From positions 1 through 64,000 of the forward strand of contig JAPOPW010000047.1 of assembly GCA_026712715.1 (NCBI GenBank): a DNA stretch of 64,000 nt. The letters run 5' to 3'. Origin of the DNA: Immundisolibacterales bacterium. Its GTDB lineage: Bacteria; Pseudomonadota; Gammaproteobacteria; HK1. The position numbers were made by a program, and so were the translations under genes. Below, piece after piece: positions 33,326-41,878 of the stretch (positions are counted from its first letter, which is position 1; the number at the start of each line of letters is the position of its first letter). The notes below the pieces were generated by a model. That model saw only the letters and a program-made list of their open reading frames with translations, was not told the origin of the DNA and did no database searches.

Positions 33326-34499
33326 CACGAGGCGATCCGGAGGCGGGCCGAACGCCGGCGGAGGAACCGGCGACAGCCGCGGAGCCGGGTCCGAACCCGA
33401 GGCCGGGACCGGGAATTCCGCCGGCGAGGCCGGGTCGAGCCGCGGGACCGGTACCGGGCTCGGACCGGGGAGCGGGAGCGCCGGCACGGACACCCGGGAC
33501 GGGAACGAAGACCCCGCTGCGACCGCCGGGGCACTCTACGCGGACGCTTTCGTCTGGGACGCCCACGCGGGCTTCGAGTCGTGGCCCGACACCGACCTCC
33601 GGAACCTCGCTACCTGGAAGGACGCGGGGGTCGACTTTCTCTCCGTCAACGTCGGCTACGACGTGCAGCGCTGGACGGACACCATCCGCGTGCTCGCCGC
33701 GTTCCGGCGATGGCTCGAAGCCTCGGACGACTACGCCCTCGCCGGCAGCGTCGCGGAGGTGCACGCCGCCCGCGCGGCGGGACGGATGGCCGTCGCCTTC
33801 GACCTCGAGGGGATGAACGCCCTCGACGGCTCGCTGGATCTCCTGCACCTCGTCCACGGACTCGGGGTGCGCCAGATTCTCTTCGCCTACAACCGGAACA
33901 GCATCGCGGGGGGCGGCTGCCACGACGACGACCGAGGACTCACCGACTTCGGGCGCGCCGCGGTGCGGGAGATGAACGCCCTCGGGGTCCTCGTCGACTG
34001 CTCGCACTGCGGCCACCGCACCACCATGGAGGCGATGGCGCTCTCGCGCGCGCCGGTCGTCTTCTCCCACTCCAATCCGCGCGTGCTCCGAGACCACGAG
34101 CGCAATATTAGCGACGAGCAGGCGCTCGCGTGCGCGGCGACCGGCGGGGTGGTCGGGGTCAACGGCATCGGCCTCTTCCTCGGCGAGGACGACATCCGCA
34201 CCGCCACGCTCGCCGACCACGTGGAGTACCTCCTCGACCTCGTAGGCCCCGAGCACGTCGGAATCGGCCTCGACTACTTCTTCGAGGCCGACGTCGACCC
34301 TAGCTTCCAGGAGGCGCTCGCCGCGAACGAGGACTACTGGCCGCCCGGGCAGTACCCGGGCGGCGCGATCCGGTGCGCGGCTCCGGGGCAGCTTCGCGAA
34401 CTCACCGCCGAGCTCCTCCGCCGGGGCCGTTGCGAGGCGGACGTCCGCGCGGTGATCGGCGGCAACTTCCTCAGAGTCGCGGGCGAGGTCTGGGGCTGA
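33318..34499 (+). CDS. M19-family dipeptidase-like metallohydrolase with a low-complexity N-terminus
   Basis: 393 aa from GTG 33318. Residues 5-65 are Gly/Ser/Thr/Glu-rich without hydrophobic segments. The TIM-barrel domain follows from YADAFVWDAHAGFES. Metal-site equivalents are the His of DAHAG, Glu of FDLEGMN, His of DCSHCGH and His of FSHSNPR, with HVGIGLDYF at the end. The second ligand of the usual HxD (renal dipeptidase D22) is Gly, as in a branch of bacterial M19 proteins. It probably hydrolyses a dipeptide or amide, and the exact substrate is unknown. Confidence 0.82.
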   Translation: MADTRRSGGGPNAGGGTGDSRGAGSEPEAGTGNSAGEAGSSRGTGTGLGPGSGSAGTDTRDGNEDPAATAGALYADAFVWDAHAGFESWPDTDLRNLATWKDAGVDFLSVNVGYDVQRWTDTIRVLAAFRRWLEASDDYALAGSVAEVHAARAAGRMAVAFDLEGMNALDGSLDLLHLVHGLGVRQILFAYNRNSIAGGGCHDDDRGLTDFGRAAVREMNALGVLVDCSHCGHRTTMEAMALSRAPVVFSHSNPRVLRDHERNISDEQALACAATGGVVGVNGIGLFLGEDDIRTATLADHVEYLLDLVGPEHVGIGLDYFFEADVDPSFQEALAANEDYWPPGQYPGGAIRCAAPGQLRELTAELLRRGRCEADVRAVIGGNFLRVAGEVWG

Positions 34500-34511
34500 G
34501 GAAAGCCCCGA

Positions 34512-34835
34512 CTACCTGGCGACCGCTTCTCTCGACGCTGCCAACGGCGCAATCCGATCCAGGTGCCGCGATTCTGACCGCCGCACATGGTAAAGATCCC
34601 ACCGGAGCTGGAGATTCATCCAGAAGTCGGGCGTGGTCCCGAAGAACTTGCCAAGGCGAAGGGCAGTGCTCGGCGTTGTCCCCCGCCGTCCCCGGACGAT
34701 TTCGTTCACCCGCTGGTACGGCACCCCAATGGCATCGGCGAGATCGCGCTGGGTGAGCCCCGCCGGACGAAGAAACTCCTCGAGCAGCAATTCACCGGGA
34801 TGAGTGGGGGTTCGATTGGTCGGTATGCGTACCAT
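34512..34835 (-). CDS. higA: HigA-family antitoxin (XRE-type)
   Basis: 107 aa. It begins MVRIPTNRTPTHPGELLLEEFL, the HigA hallmark. The helix-turn-helix LTQRDLADAIGVPYQRVNEIV is at about 28-48, followed by the family-typical GRRGTTPSTALRLGKFFGTTPDFWMNLQ. The protein binds and neutralises the HigB RNase and represses its own promoter. It follows the toxin gene after 12 bp, the standard toxin-first order. It looks intact although its toxin gene is split by an insertion. Confidence 0.93.
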   Translation of the reverse strand: MVRIPTNRTPTHPGELLLEEFLRPAGLTQRDLADAIGVPYQRVNEIVRGRRGTTPSTALRLGKFFGTTPDFWMNLQLRWDLYHVRRSESRHLDRIAPLAASREAVAR

Positions 34836-34847
34836 GCGACTCTCCGG

Positions 34848-35249
34848 CTAGTGGTAGTCGACGATCTCCACCCGCTCGGCGCCCGTATCGGTCCAGGTAA
34901 AGCAAACTCGGTACTGGTCGTTCAACCGGATGCTGTACTGACCGTTCCGGTCCCCGGAAAGGGCTTCCAGACGGTTTCCCGGGGGTGCCCGCAGGTCGCC
35001 CGGCACGGCCGCCGAGTCGAGCAGGTCCAGCTTCCTCGCGGCAGCCATCCACAGCCGCCGCGGGCACGCACGTCGAGCCACGGCGGTGTTCCTCCCGTTG
35101 AAGATGTCCTCCGTCCCCTAGTACCTTTGCACAGTGGTTGTGATTGATTGAAGACCAAGTTCTTGGACGCCGCCATGGTCTCATTTACGCGGTCCCGACC
35201 AGTCAGGACCACTGTGCAAAGGTACTAGTTGCCGAACGACACGATCATC
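34848..35249 (-). pseudogene. higB: HigB toxin gene split by a MITE-like insert
   Basis: The main fragment (35117-34848, 89 codons) reads GTEDIFNGRN, LWMAAARKLDLLDSA, DLRAPPGNRLEALSG, QYSIRLNDQYRVCFTW and VEIVDYH, a clear HigB/RelE-type RNase. It lacks its first codons. These are found beyond a 112-bp insert: ATG 35249 reads MIVSFGN and then stops at TAG inside the insert border. Joining the two gives the expected N-terminus MIVSFGN-x-GTEDIF and about 97 residues. An internal GTG at 35081 could still give a truncated 77-residue product without the first strand and helix. The toxin is therefore probably inactive. Confidence 0.85.
35118..35229. mobile_element. MITE-like palindromic insert in higB
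   Basis: The first 21 bases, beginning CTAGTACCTTTGCACAGTGG, are the exact reverse complement of the last 21 (35209-35229). CTAG at both ends can be read as a 4-base or TA target duplication, leaving a 104-110 bp element with 17-20 bp terminal inverted repeats and about 70 bp of unique middle that encodes nothing. A CTAG or TA target fits non-autonomous relatives of IS630/Tc1 or IS701 elements; no transposase is in the window. Removing one CTAG copy leaves a TAG at codon 8, so at least one more change accompanied or preceded the insertion. Confidence 0.75.
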
Positions 35250-35257
35250 GTATCACG

Positions 35258-35280
35258 ATAGCACGGAATCCATGCTATCT
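35258..35280 (-). promoter_or_regulatory. higBA operator candidate
   Basis: GATAGCA (35258-35264) and TGCTATC (35274-35280) form a 7-bp inverted repeat with a 9-base spacer, directly upstream of the original higB ATG (35249). A second smaller repeat ATCGT-N3-ACGAT lies between it and the ATG. The stretch is A+T-rich compared with its surroundings, as expected of a toxin-antitoxin promoter bound by HigA. Confidence 0.5.
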
Positions 35281-35421
35281 TGAACCGGAGTTCGGTTCCC
35301 GGCGGCGAGCCCCGGCGATCCTGAATCGGGCCCTTGCGGAGTCGTCCGTTTGACACCTCCACCGCCCCCGCATAACGTTCCGAGCGGGCATCGACGGGCC
35401 GGGAGACCCGGAAGGGCGAAC

Positions 35422-36531
35422 GTGGAAGCGACTCCCTCGGACACCTCGCCGGTCAAGCTCTCGTGCCGCGAGGTCTGGAAGGTCTATCGCGACGGGGCGG
35501 CGCCGTACTTCAGGCGGGACGTGACTTCGGGTGATGCGGGTGCGCTCGCGGAACGGATGCGCGCCGACGGTGCGATTCCGGCCGCGGTCGACGTGAGCTT
35601 CGACGTCCATGTCGGCGAGACCTTCGTCATCATGGGACTCTCCGGCTCGGGCAAGTCGACCGTCGTGCGATGCCTCTCGCGCCTCGTCGAGCCGACCCAC
35701 GGCGAGGTGCGCCTGGACGGTGAGGACCTGCTCGAGAAGTCCGACCGCGATCTCATCGAGATCCGTCGCCACAAGATGGGGATGGTGTTCCAGAGCTTCG
35801 GGCTCATGCCGCACCTCAACGTCTTCGACAACATCGCCCTCCCCCTCACCCTGCAGGGGCTTCCCGATCCCGAGCGCAACGAACGGGTGAGCCGGGTCAT
35901 CCAGCTCGTCGGGCTCGAAGGGCGCGAGAGCGCGTTCCCGCGCCAGCTCTCGGGGGGCCAGCAGCAGCGGGTCGGAATCGCGCGATCGCTCGCCGTCGAG
36001 CCCGAGCTGTGGTTCCTCGACGAGCCGTTCTCGGCCCTCGACCCCCTCATCCGGCGCCAGATGCAGGACGAGTTCCTGGACATTCAGCAGCGCCTGAAGA
36101 AGTCGATCGTGTTCATCACCCACGACTTTCTGGAGGCGCTCCGGATCGCCGACCGGATGATGATCATGCGCGACGGAATGGCGGTGCAGGTGGGCGCCCC
36201 GGCGGACCTCATCCTCAACCCCGCCGACGACTACGTCGCCGAGTTCACCGAGGACGTGCCGATGGTCCGGGTGCTCAAGGCGGCCGACGTGCTCGACCCG
36301 TCGCAGGCGGTCGCGGACGGCATGCCGCGCAAGGATGCGGACACCTCCGTCGAGAGGGTGTTGCCCCTCCTCGCCCGTCATCGCAACGGAATCGCCGCGA
36401 TGCGGGACGGCCGCCCGGTCGGCGTGGTGACCGCGGCGAGCGTCATCGCGGCCCTCGCTCAGGAGAAGCCGAACCGCGTCGGCTCCGGCGCGCCGCCGTC
36501 GAAAGGGCATGGCGAACGCCGGACCCCCTAG
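35422..36531 (+). CDS. proV: Proline/glycine-betaine ABC transporter ATP-binding protein (ProV-like)
   Basis: 369 aa. I chose GTG 35422 (VEATPSDTSPVKLSCREVWKVY) with GGAAGGGC upstream; longer readings start from a TTG in proline-rich sequence. Walker A GLSGSGKST is at 72-80, then the signature QLSGGQQQRV, Walker B LWFLDEPFSALD and the switch ITHDF. The C-terminal RNGIAAMRDGRPVGVVTAAS is part of a CBS-type module, which in OpuA/ProV senses ionic strength. The end overlaps the permease gene by 23 bp. Substrate class (betaine, proline, carnitine or other quaternary amine) is inferred from family. Confidence 0.9.
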   Translation: MEATPSDTSPVKLSCREVWKVYRDGAAPYFRRDVTSGDAGALAERMRADGAIPAAVDVSFDVHVGETFVIMGLSGSGKSTVVRCLSRLVEPTHGEVRLDGEDLLEKSDRDLIEIRRHKMGMVFQSFGLMPHLNVFDNIALPLTLQGLPDPERNERVSRVIQLVGLEGRESAFPRQLSGGQQQRVGIARSLAVEPELWFLDEPFSALDPLIRRQMQDEFLDIQQRLKKSIVFITHDFLEALRIADRMMIMRDGMAVQVGAPADLILNPADDYVAEFTEDVPMVRVLKAADVLDPSQAVADGMPRKDADTSVERVLPLLARHRNGIAAMRDGRPVGVVTAASVIAALAQEKPNRVGSGAPPSKGHGERRTP

Positions 36532-38617
36532 TCCGCGGCTGCTCCCGAGCGGCGGGCGCCTCGACTGGATGCAGGCGGGCGTCGTCGCCCTGATGCTCGT
36601 TCTCCTCTCCCTCGGCGACACCCCCGCGTGGCTGGTCGCATACCCAAGCGAGTGGATCGTGCCGGTCACGCCCTGGCTCAACGCGTTCATGAACGCCTGC
36701 GTGGACCTCGTCGGCCCGGCGTTCCGCGCCATCTCGGCCGCTCTCGACGTGCCGATGACCGCGGTGCGCGAGGTCTTCAATTGGGTGCCATGGTCAGTCA
36801 CCGTAACCCTGGTGACCTTCGTCGCCTGGTCGGTTTCGGGCTGGCGCCTCGCGGCCTTCGCCTTCGGCGCGTTTCTGTACATGGTGGTCATCGGCTACTG
36901 GCACGAGTCGATGAACTCGCTCGCTCTGGTGGTGATCACGGTCCCCACCGCCGTCGGCATCGGGTTCGCGCTTGGCGCGCTCGCCTTCTTGTCGAAGCGT
37001 GCGGAACGGATCATCACCCCGACCCTTGACCTCCTCCAGACCGTGCCCGCCTTCGCCTATCTCCTGCCCATCCTCCTCCTGTTCGGTTTCGGGCCGGTCG
37101 TCGGGATGATCGCGAGCGTGCTGTACGCCTTCCCTCCGACGGTTCGCAACACCGTGCTCGGGCTCTCGCGCGTGTCGACGGAGGTCATCGAGGCGGGACT
37201 GATGGCGGGGGCCACCTCGAAGCAGCTCTTCTGGCGGATCCGCACCCCGAGCGCGAAGCGCCAGATCCTTCTCGGCGTCAACCAGACCACCATGGCGGCG
37301 TTCTCGATGGTGATCATCGCGTCCATCATCGGCGGGACCGCGGACATCGGCTGGGAGGTGCTCCTCACCATCCGCAAGGCCCTCTTTGGCGAGAGCCTGC
37401 TCGTCGGCGTCGTGATCGCGCTGATGGCGATGGTCATGGACCGTATCACGTTCGCCGCGGCGACCGCCGAACCAGAGGCGCCGGGTGGGAGCAACCGATT
37501 TCTCGCGCGGCATCACAACTCCCTCATCGCCGTCGGCCTCGCCCTCGGGGCCGCCGCTCTCGCGTCGTTCCTCCCATTCCTCGAGGAATATCCGAAGGGT
37601 TGGGAGATCGATCCCGCCCACTACCTCAACGACCTGGTCACCTGGCTCGTCGTCGAGCACGCAAAGACCATCAGCCTCATCAAGAATTGGGCCTTCTTCT
37701 TCGTCATGCTTCCGGTCAAGAAGGGATTCGACCAGACCATCACCCCGTTCACGTGGGGGTTCGAATTCACCGCCCCGCTCCGGGCGGCCTATGCCCTCGT
37801 CGCGGCCGCCCTCGTCGCCCGAATCGGATTTCGGCGGGGAATCGGGCGCGCGTCGCTCGTCGCCTTCTTCGCGATTCTGCTTTACTACGGGGTCACCAAC
37901 CTGCCCTGGCCCGCGATGCTCGTGCTGGGGACCCTCCTCGGCTGGCAGCTCGGGGGGCCACGCCTCGCCCTCGGGGCGGCGGCGGCGTTCGGGTTCCTAA
38001 TCGTCGCCGGGGTGTGGCCGCAGACAATGCTCTCGTTCTACCTTTGCGGTCTCGCGGTGCTGCTCTCGTTCACGATCGGGACCGGGCTCGGAATCCTCGC
38101 CTCGGAATTCGACGGCGTCTCCGCCTTCCTCCGCCCGATCAACGACACGCTGCAGACGATGCCGCTCTTCGTCCTCCTCATCCCGTTCGTCATGCTGTTC
38201 AAGGTCGGGGAGTTCACCGCCCTGCTCGCGATCATGGCCTACGCAATCGTGCCCGCGATCCGGTATGCCGAGCATGGGCTGCGCAACGTCCCCGCCGACG
38301 TCGTCGAGGCTGCAACGTGCTTCGGATGCACCCGCCGGCAGCTCCTGTGGCGGGTGAAGCTGCCCCTTGCGATGCCGGTCATGATGCTCGGTCTAAACCA
38401 GACCATCATGTTCGGCATCGCGATGCTCGTCATCGCGGCCCTCGTCGGCACCAACGGGCTCGGCCAGCAGGTCTACATCGGCCTCTCCGACGGCGACTTC
38501 GGGGTCGGCATCGTGGCGGGGGTCGGCATGGCGTTCATCGCGATGATCGCGGACCGGATGACCCAGGCGATGAGCCGAAAATACCGGGAACGGTTCGGCC
38601 TGCGCGCCGAGGTCTGA
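36509..38617 (+). CDS. proW: Double-length ProW-type ABC permease
   Basis: 702 aa, about twice the length of a standard ProW. Two homologous permease halves follow each other. The first has DLLQTVPAFAYLLPILLLFG, VIEAGLMAGATSKQLFWRI and LGVNQTTMAAFSMVIIASIIG. The second has DTLQTMPLFVLLIPFVMLF, VVEAATCFGCTRRQLLWRV and LGLNQTIMFGIAMLVIAALVG. Both docking loops are intact, so one polypeptide could supply the whole channel. About 12 or more transmembrane segments are predicted. The start overlaps proV. A tail-to-tail proX gene with its own promoter completes the system. Confidence 0.9.
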   Translation: MANAGPPSPRLLPSGGRLDWMQAGVVALMLVLLSLGDTPAWLVAYPSEWIVPVTPWLNAFMNACVDLVGPAFRAISAALDVPMTAVREVFNWVPWSVTVTLVTFVAWSVSGWRLAAFAFGAFLYMVVIGYWHESMNSLALVVITVPTAVGIGFALGALAFLSKRAERIITPTLDLLQTVPAFAYLLPILLLFGFGPVVGMIASVLYAFPPTVRNTVLGLSRVSTEVIEAGLMAGATSKQLFWRIRTPSAKRQILLGVNQTTMAAFSMVIIASIIGGTADIGWEVLLTIRKALFGESLLVGVVIALMAMVMDRITFAAATAEPEAPGGSNRFLARHHNSLIAVGLALGAAALASFLPFLEEYPKGWEIDPAHYLNDLVTWLVVEHAKTISLIKNWAFFFVMLPVKKGFDQTITPFTWGFEFTAPLRAAYALVAAALVARIGFRRGIGRASLVAFFAILLYYGVTNLPWPAMLVLGTLLGWQLGGPRLALGAAAAFGFLIVAGVWPQTMLSFYLCGLAVLLSFTIGTGLGILASEFDGVSAFLRPINDTLQTMPLFVLLIPFVMLFKVGEFTALLAIMAYAIVPAIRYAEHGLRNVPADVVEAATCFGCTRRQLLWRVKLPLAMPVMMLGLNQTIMFGIAMLVIAALVGTNGLGQQVYIGLSDGDFGVGIVAGVGMAFIAMIADRMTQAMSRKYRERFGLRAEV

Positions 38618-38770
38618 CGGGCGGGCGGCGTCGCGATACCGGCGGGGGTCGCGCGCGGCTCACCCGCGTGAAGCGAGCACCGCCCGGCCGTCGCGCCTCG
38701 GAGGGCCGAACTGCACCGGCCCCATGCACGCCGCCGCACGCGACTTCGCGCTTCCCGGAAACGCGACCCG

Positions 38771-38812
38771 AAACAAAAGAGCCCGCCGGTGCGGTCGCGC
38801 ACCGGCGGGCTC
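38771..38812 (-). terminator. Intrinsic terminator of proX
   Basis: On the minus strand a perfect 15-bp stem (38812-38798 with 38793-38779, arm GAGCCCGCCGGTGCG) with a 4-base loop is followed at once by TTTTGTTT. It lies 27 bp after the proX stop. On the plus strand the same stem is preceded, not followed, by the A-run, so it would not work efficiently for proVW. Confidence 0.88.
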
Positions 38813-38838
38813 CGAGGTCGTGACGTCCCCCTCAGGGG

Positions 38839-39786
38839 TCAGTTCATGGCCGCCTTCGCGGATTCGAGCCACGGCGACCAGGTCGCCTCGTTCGCCGCAA
38901 TCCACTCCGCGATGACCTCGTCGAGATCACGGTTCTTGTTGTCGATCTCATCCAATAGCGCGTACTGCGTTTCGTTATCGATCGACAGGACCTCGAGCAG
39001 CTTGTAGGCGCCCGGCCACTTGGTGGCGACGTCCTTGTTTGCAATCTTGTCGATTGAAGCCTGCTGGAAGCCGCAGGCGGAGCCTCGCATCTGCCCCTCT
39101 TCCTCCACGCATTCGCCCTCGACCGGATCCCACGCAATCCAGTCGAAGTCAATCTGGGAGAAGATGATATGCGGCTCCCAGAACATCATGAGGATCGGGT
39201 CCCCGGCCACGACCGCGCTCTTGAGCTCGGCAATCATGGCCCCGTCGGAGCCGCCCGCGACCGGCTCGAAGGGCAACTCGATCATGGCTAACACGTCCTT
39301 GGAACGGGTCCCCCAACTCGCGGGATAGGTGACGAGACGGCCCTTGGGGAAGGTGTCGGCGACCGCGAAGGCCTGGGCGCAGTCGTAGAGCGCTTCGTAG
39401 CTCGGGAGCCCCGGACACTTCTCCTTCATGTAGGGAGGATAGATCCAGCCTTCCCGGGAGCTCAGCCCGAGCTGGCCGAGCACCACGATGTCACCGCTCT
39501 CGACCGCCTTGGGGTAGACGTCACCAACATTGTTGGTCCAGACCTCGGGCTGCATGTGGAGGTCACCCTCGGCAATGCCCTTGAACTGCGGAACGGTCCC
39601 GGCGGTCGGGTACTCGACGGTGTAGCCGAGCTTCTCGAGGAGCGTTCCCAGGATTCGGGCCGAGGTGTGCTGCCCGGTCCAGTCGTTCATCGGAATCTTG
39701 ATCGGGTCGGTGGAGTCCGCCCACGCTCCGGTGGTCGATACGGCGGCGAGGAGGGTCGCGGCCGCCACGCTCTTCAGGAGTTTCAT
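38839..39786 (-). CDS. proX: Proline/glycine-betaine ABC transporter binding protein (ProX/OpuAC-like)
   Basis: 315 aa, with a signal peptide cleaved after TGAWA (about residue 23). The mature protein has PIKIPMNDWTGQHTSARILGTLLEKLGYTVEY, LHMQPEVWTNN, EGWIYPPYMKEKCPGLPSYEAL and MMFWEPHIIF, typical of family OpuAC with tryptophans and tyrosines that could cage a quaternary ammonium. Cysteine pairs are present in both lobes. It is convergent with proVW, so binding-protein expression is separated from the membrane complex. It has its own terminator and a good promoter. Confidence 0.9.
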   Translation of the reverse strand: MKLLKSVAAATLLAAVSTTGAWADSTDPIKIPMNDWTGQHTSARILGTLLEKLGYTVEYPTAGTVPQFKGIAEGDLHMQPEVWTNNVGDVYPKAVESGDIVVLGQLGLSSREGWIYPPYMKEKCPGLPSYEALYDCAQAFAVADTFPKGRLVTYPASWGTRSKDVLAMIELPFEPVAGGSDGAMIAELKSAVVAGDPILMMFWEPHIIFSQIDFDWIAWDPVEGECVEEEGQMRGSACGFQQASIDKIANKDVATKWPGAYKLLEVLSIDNETQYALLDEIDNKNRDLDEVIAEWIAANEATWSPWLESAKAAMN

Positions 39787-39819
39787 GTCTCCTCCCAGTG
39801 TCTGGTGTACCCGTCCGGC

Positions 39820-39847
39820 ACGTTAGCACGGGGGATCGGGTTGTCAA
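39820..39847 (-). promoter_or_regulatory. proX promoter
   Basis: On the minus strand TTGACA (39847-39842) is a perfect -35, followed after 16 bases by TAACGT (39825-39820) as -10. It lies 34 bp before the proX ATG, which is preceded by GGAGGAGAC. The rest of the 296-bp gap to 40082 holds no gene. Confidence 0.6.
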
Positions 39848-40082
39848 TGTACCGATCCTGGACCGAACACCTCTCCGGGTCGCTCCCCGAGGGCGTTCAG
39901 GGAGCTCCCGACGCCGGTGTCCCCGGGGCAGCACGTCCTCGACGACATCGGGGTCCGCGTCCCTCGCGGGCGGGATGCCGGCGCACCCGGGACGACGTGG
40001 TGTCGAATGGCTCCGGCCACCGGGCAACCCCGTTGCGGCGCGCCGGCCCGGTGACCGGCGCATGCCGTTCGATCGGCGGGAC

Positions 40083-41822
40083 TCAGCCGGCGGCGAGAGC
40101 TGGCGGGGTCTCCTCGCGCGCGGCGCCGTCGCCGTGCCGGAGAAGCCGGCCCGAGCACCGGCCGGTCTCCTCGTCGTCGCGGATGGTGACCTCGCCGTTC
40201 ACCAGCACGAAACGGTAGCCCTCGGCCCGCTGGACGCGACGCCACTCGCCTCCCGGGAGGTCGTGCCGCACCTCTCCGGGCAGCACCTTCAACCCTTCGA
40301 AGTCGTAGACGACGATGTCGGCGGGCGCTCCCTTGCGGAGCACCCCGCGCCCTTCGAAACCCGCAACCATCGCGGGCAGCGCCGAGAGCCGCCAGTGCGC
40401 CTCCTCGAGGCTCAGCATCCCGTGCTCGCGCACGATCTTGCACAGCGTCTCGGTCGGATAGCGCCCCGCGGTCAGGAACTTGGTGTGCGCCCCGCCGTCC
40501 GACACCCCGAAGAGGACGTAGGGGTTGTCGACGATCTCGCGCAGGTGCCCGATGTCGCCGTTCGGCGGGGCGGCGAAGAACTCGGTCGCGAGATCTTCCT
40601 CCACCGCCATGTCGAGCATCACGTCGACCGGGTGCTTGCCCATCCGCTCGCCCGCGATGGCGAGGGTGTGGTCCTCCCACTTCACGTTCTTCTCGAGCTT
40701 CGGTCCCACGATCACGATATCGGGGAGCGGGCCGGTCGCGGTGATCGGCATGTGGTCCTTCAGGGCCTGGCGCCGGGCGGGGTCGGCGAGCTTTCGCTTC
40801 CGCTCCTCGCGCGAGCCGGTGGTCGCCTCGCACCAGGCTTGCGAGTCGTCGAAGAGGTTCCAGTCCTCGAAGGTGAAGTTGAAGCCGGCGTCGGTGGTGA
40901 GACCCTGGCCGATGACCCGGATCCCCCGCGCGCGGCAGCTCTCCAGCCACGCGAGGACCCGCCGGTGGATGTCGGGGCGGTGATCGAACGCCTGGACGAC
41001 GTTCATGAGCATCGGCCGCCCGCTCGTCTCCGCCATCTCCTCGTAGAAGGCGCGGTCGCGCCGGTTGTCGCCCGAGACGAGGAGCATCTGCATGAAGCCC
41101 TCGTTGCGCTCGGCGAGCACCCGGGCGAAGGCGCGGCAGGTGTCGCCGTGCATGACGTCGGTCGGCATCGGGGTGCCGTCGAAGTCGCGCTGCACGGCGG
41201 CCGGCCCGGTCGGGAGCATGCGCTGCGCGGACCAGCCGCAGCCGCCCGCGTCCATCGCCTCGTGGAGCAGGCGGCAGAGCTCGGTGTGCTCGGCGTCGGT
41301 CGGGCGCCGCCCCGCCTTCGCGTCCTCGAACCCGAGGACCCAGATGAGCAGCGGCCCGACCGGGACGTAGGGCAGGAGGTTGATGGCCTTCGGCGCGCGC
41401 TCGACCGAATCGAGGAACTCGGGGAAGGTCACCCAGTCCCAGGGCATCCCCTCCTTCATCGACGCGAGGGGGATGGCCTCGACCCGGGTCATCGACAGCA
41501 TCGCCCGTTCGCGCTCCTCGGGACGCACCGGAGCGAAGCCGAAGCCGCAGTTGCCGATGACCGCGGAGGTGATCCCGTGCCACCCGGACAGGGTGCAGTA
41601 CGGGTCCCAGAAGACCTGGGCGTCGTAGTGGGTGTGGAGGTCGATGAAGCCCGGGGCGACGTTGAGACCCTGCGCGTCGATGACCTCCTGCGCCTCGCCC
41701 GGCGCAATGCGGCCGATCTCGGCGATGACCCCGTCCCGGATCCCGATGTCCGCACGATACCGCGGCACCCGGGTCCCGTCGAACACGGTCCCGCCGCGAA
41801 TGACCCGATCAAAGGCCGCCAT
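40083..41822 (-). CDS. Amidohydrolase, N-acyl-D-amino-acid deacylase-like
   Basis: 579 aa from ATG 41822 (MAAFDRVIRGGTVFDGTRV). An upstream in-frame reading of 640 more codons only runs antisense-like through the neighbours. Metal-site signatures of the D-aminoacylase group are APGFIDLHTHYDAQVFWD, the bridging cysteine in VIGNCGFGFAP, HGDTC and FGVSDGGAHTKFL with the catalytic Asp. The C-terminal ADIVVYDFEGLKVLPGEVRHDLPGGEWRR closes the beta-sandwich. It probably hydrolyses an N-acyl amino acid or related amide. It is last in a minus-strand unit after an SDR and an acetoacetate-decarboxylase-like gene. Confidence 0.87.
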   Translation of the reverse strand: MAAFDRVIRGGTVFDGTRVPRYRADIGIRDGVIAEIGRIAPGEAQEVIDAQGLNVAPGFIDLHTHYDAQVFWDPYCTLSGWHGITSAVIGNCGFGFAPVRPEERERAMLSMTRVEAIPLASMKEGMPWDWVTFPEFLDSVERAPKAINLLPYVPVGPLLIWVLGFEDAKAGRRPTDAEHTELCRLLHEAMDAGGCGWSAQRMLPTGPAAVQRDFDGTPMPTDVMHGDTCRAFARVLAERNEGFMQMLLVSGDNRRDRAFYEEMAETSGRPMLMNVVQAFDHRPDIHRRVLAWLESCRARGIRVIGQGLTTDAGFNFTFEDWNLFDDSQAWCEATTGSREERKRKLADPARRQALKDHMPITATGPLPDIVIVGPKLEKNVKWEDHTLAIAGERMGKHPVDVMLDMAVEEDLATEFFAAPPNGDIGHLREIVDNPYVLFGVSDGGAHTKFLTAGRYPTETLCKIVREHGMLSLEEAHWRLSALPAMVAGFEGRGVLRKGAPADIVVYDFEGLKVLPGEVRHDLPGGEWRRVQRAEGYRFVLVNGEVTIRDDEETGRCSGRLLRHGDGAAREETPPALAAG

Positions 41823-41878
41823 GTCTCCCCTCCTTCCTCTTCGTTTCCTCGCAATCCGCGAGCGCACCCGCCCCCGTG

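Noticed and set aside
34848-35081. 77-residue higB read as a complete gene
   Set aside because: It lacks the first strand and helix of the HigB fold, and the missing codons are found beyond the insert, so it is a fragment.
39990-40060. Possible third copy of the 76-bp dispersed repeat
   Set aside because: GGCGCGCCG and a TCGAAT are shared, but the rest does not align without many gaps and the orientation to the gene end is opposite.
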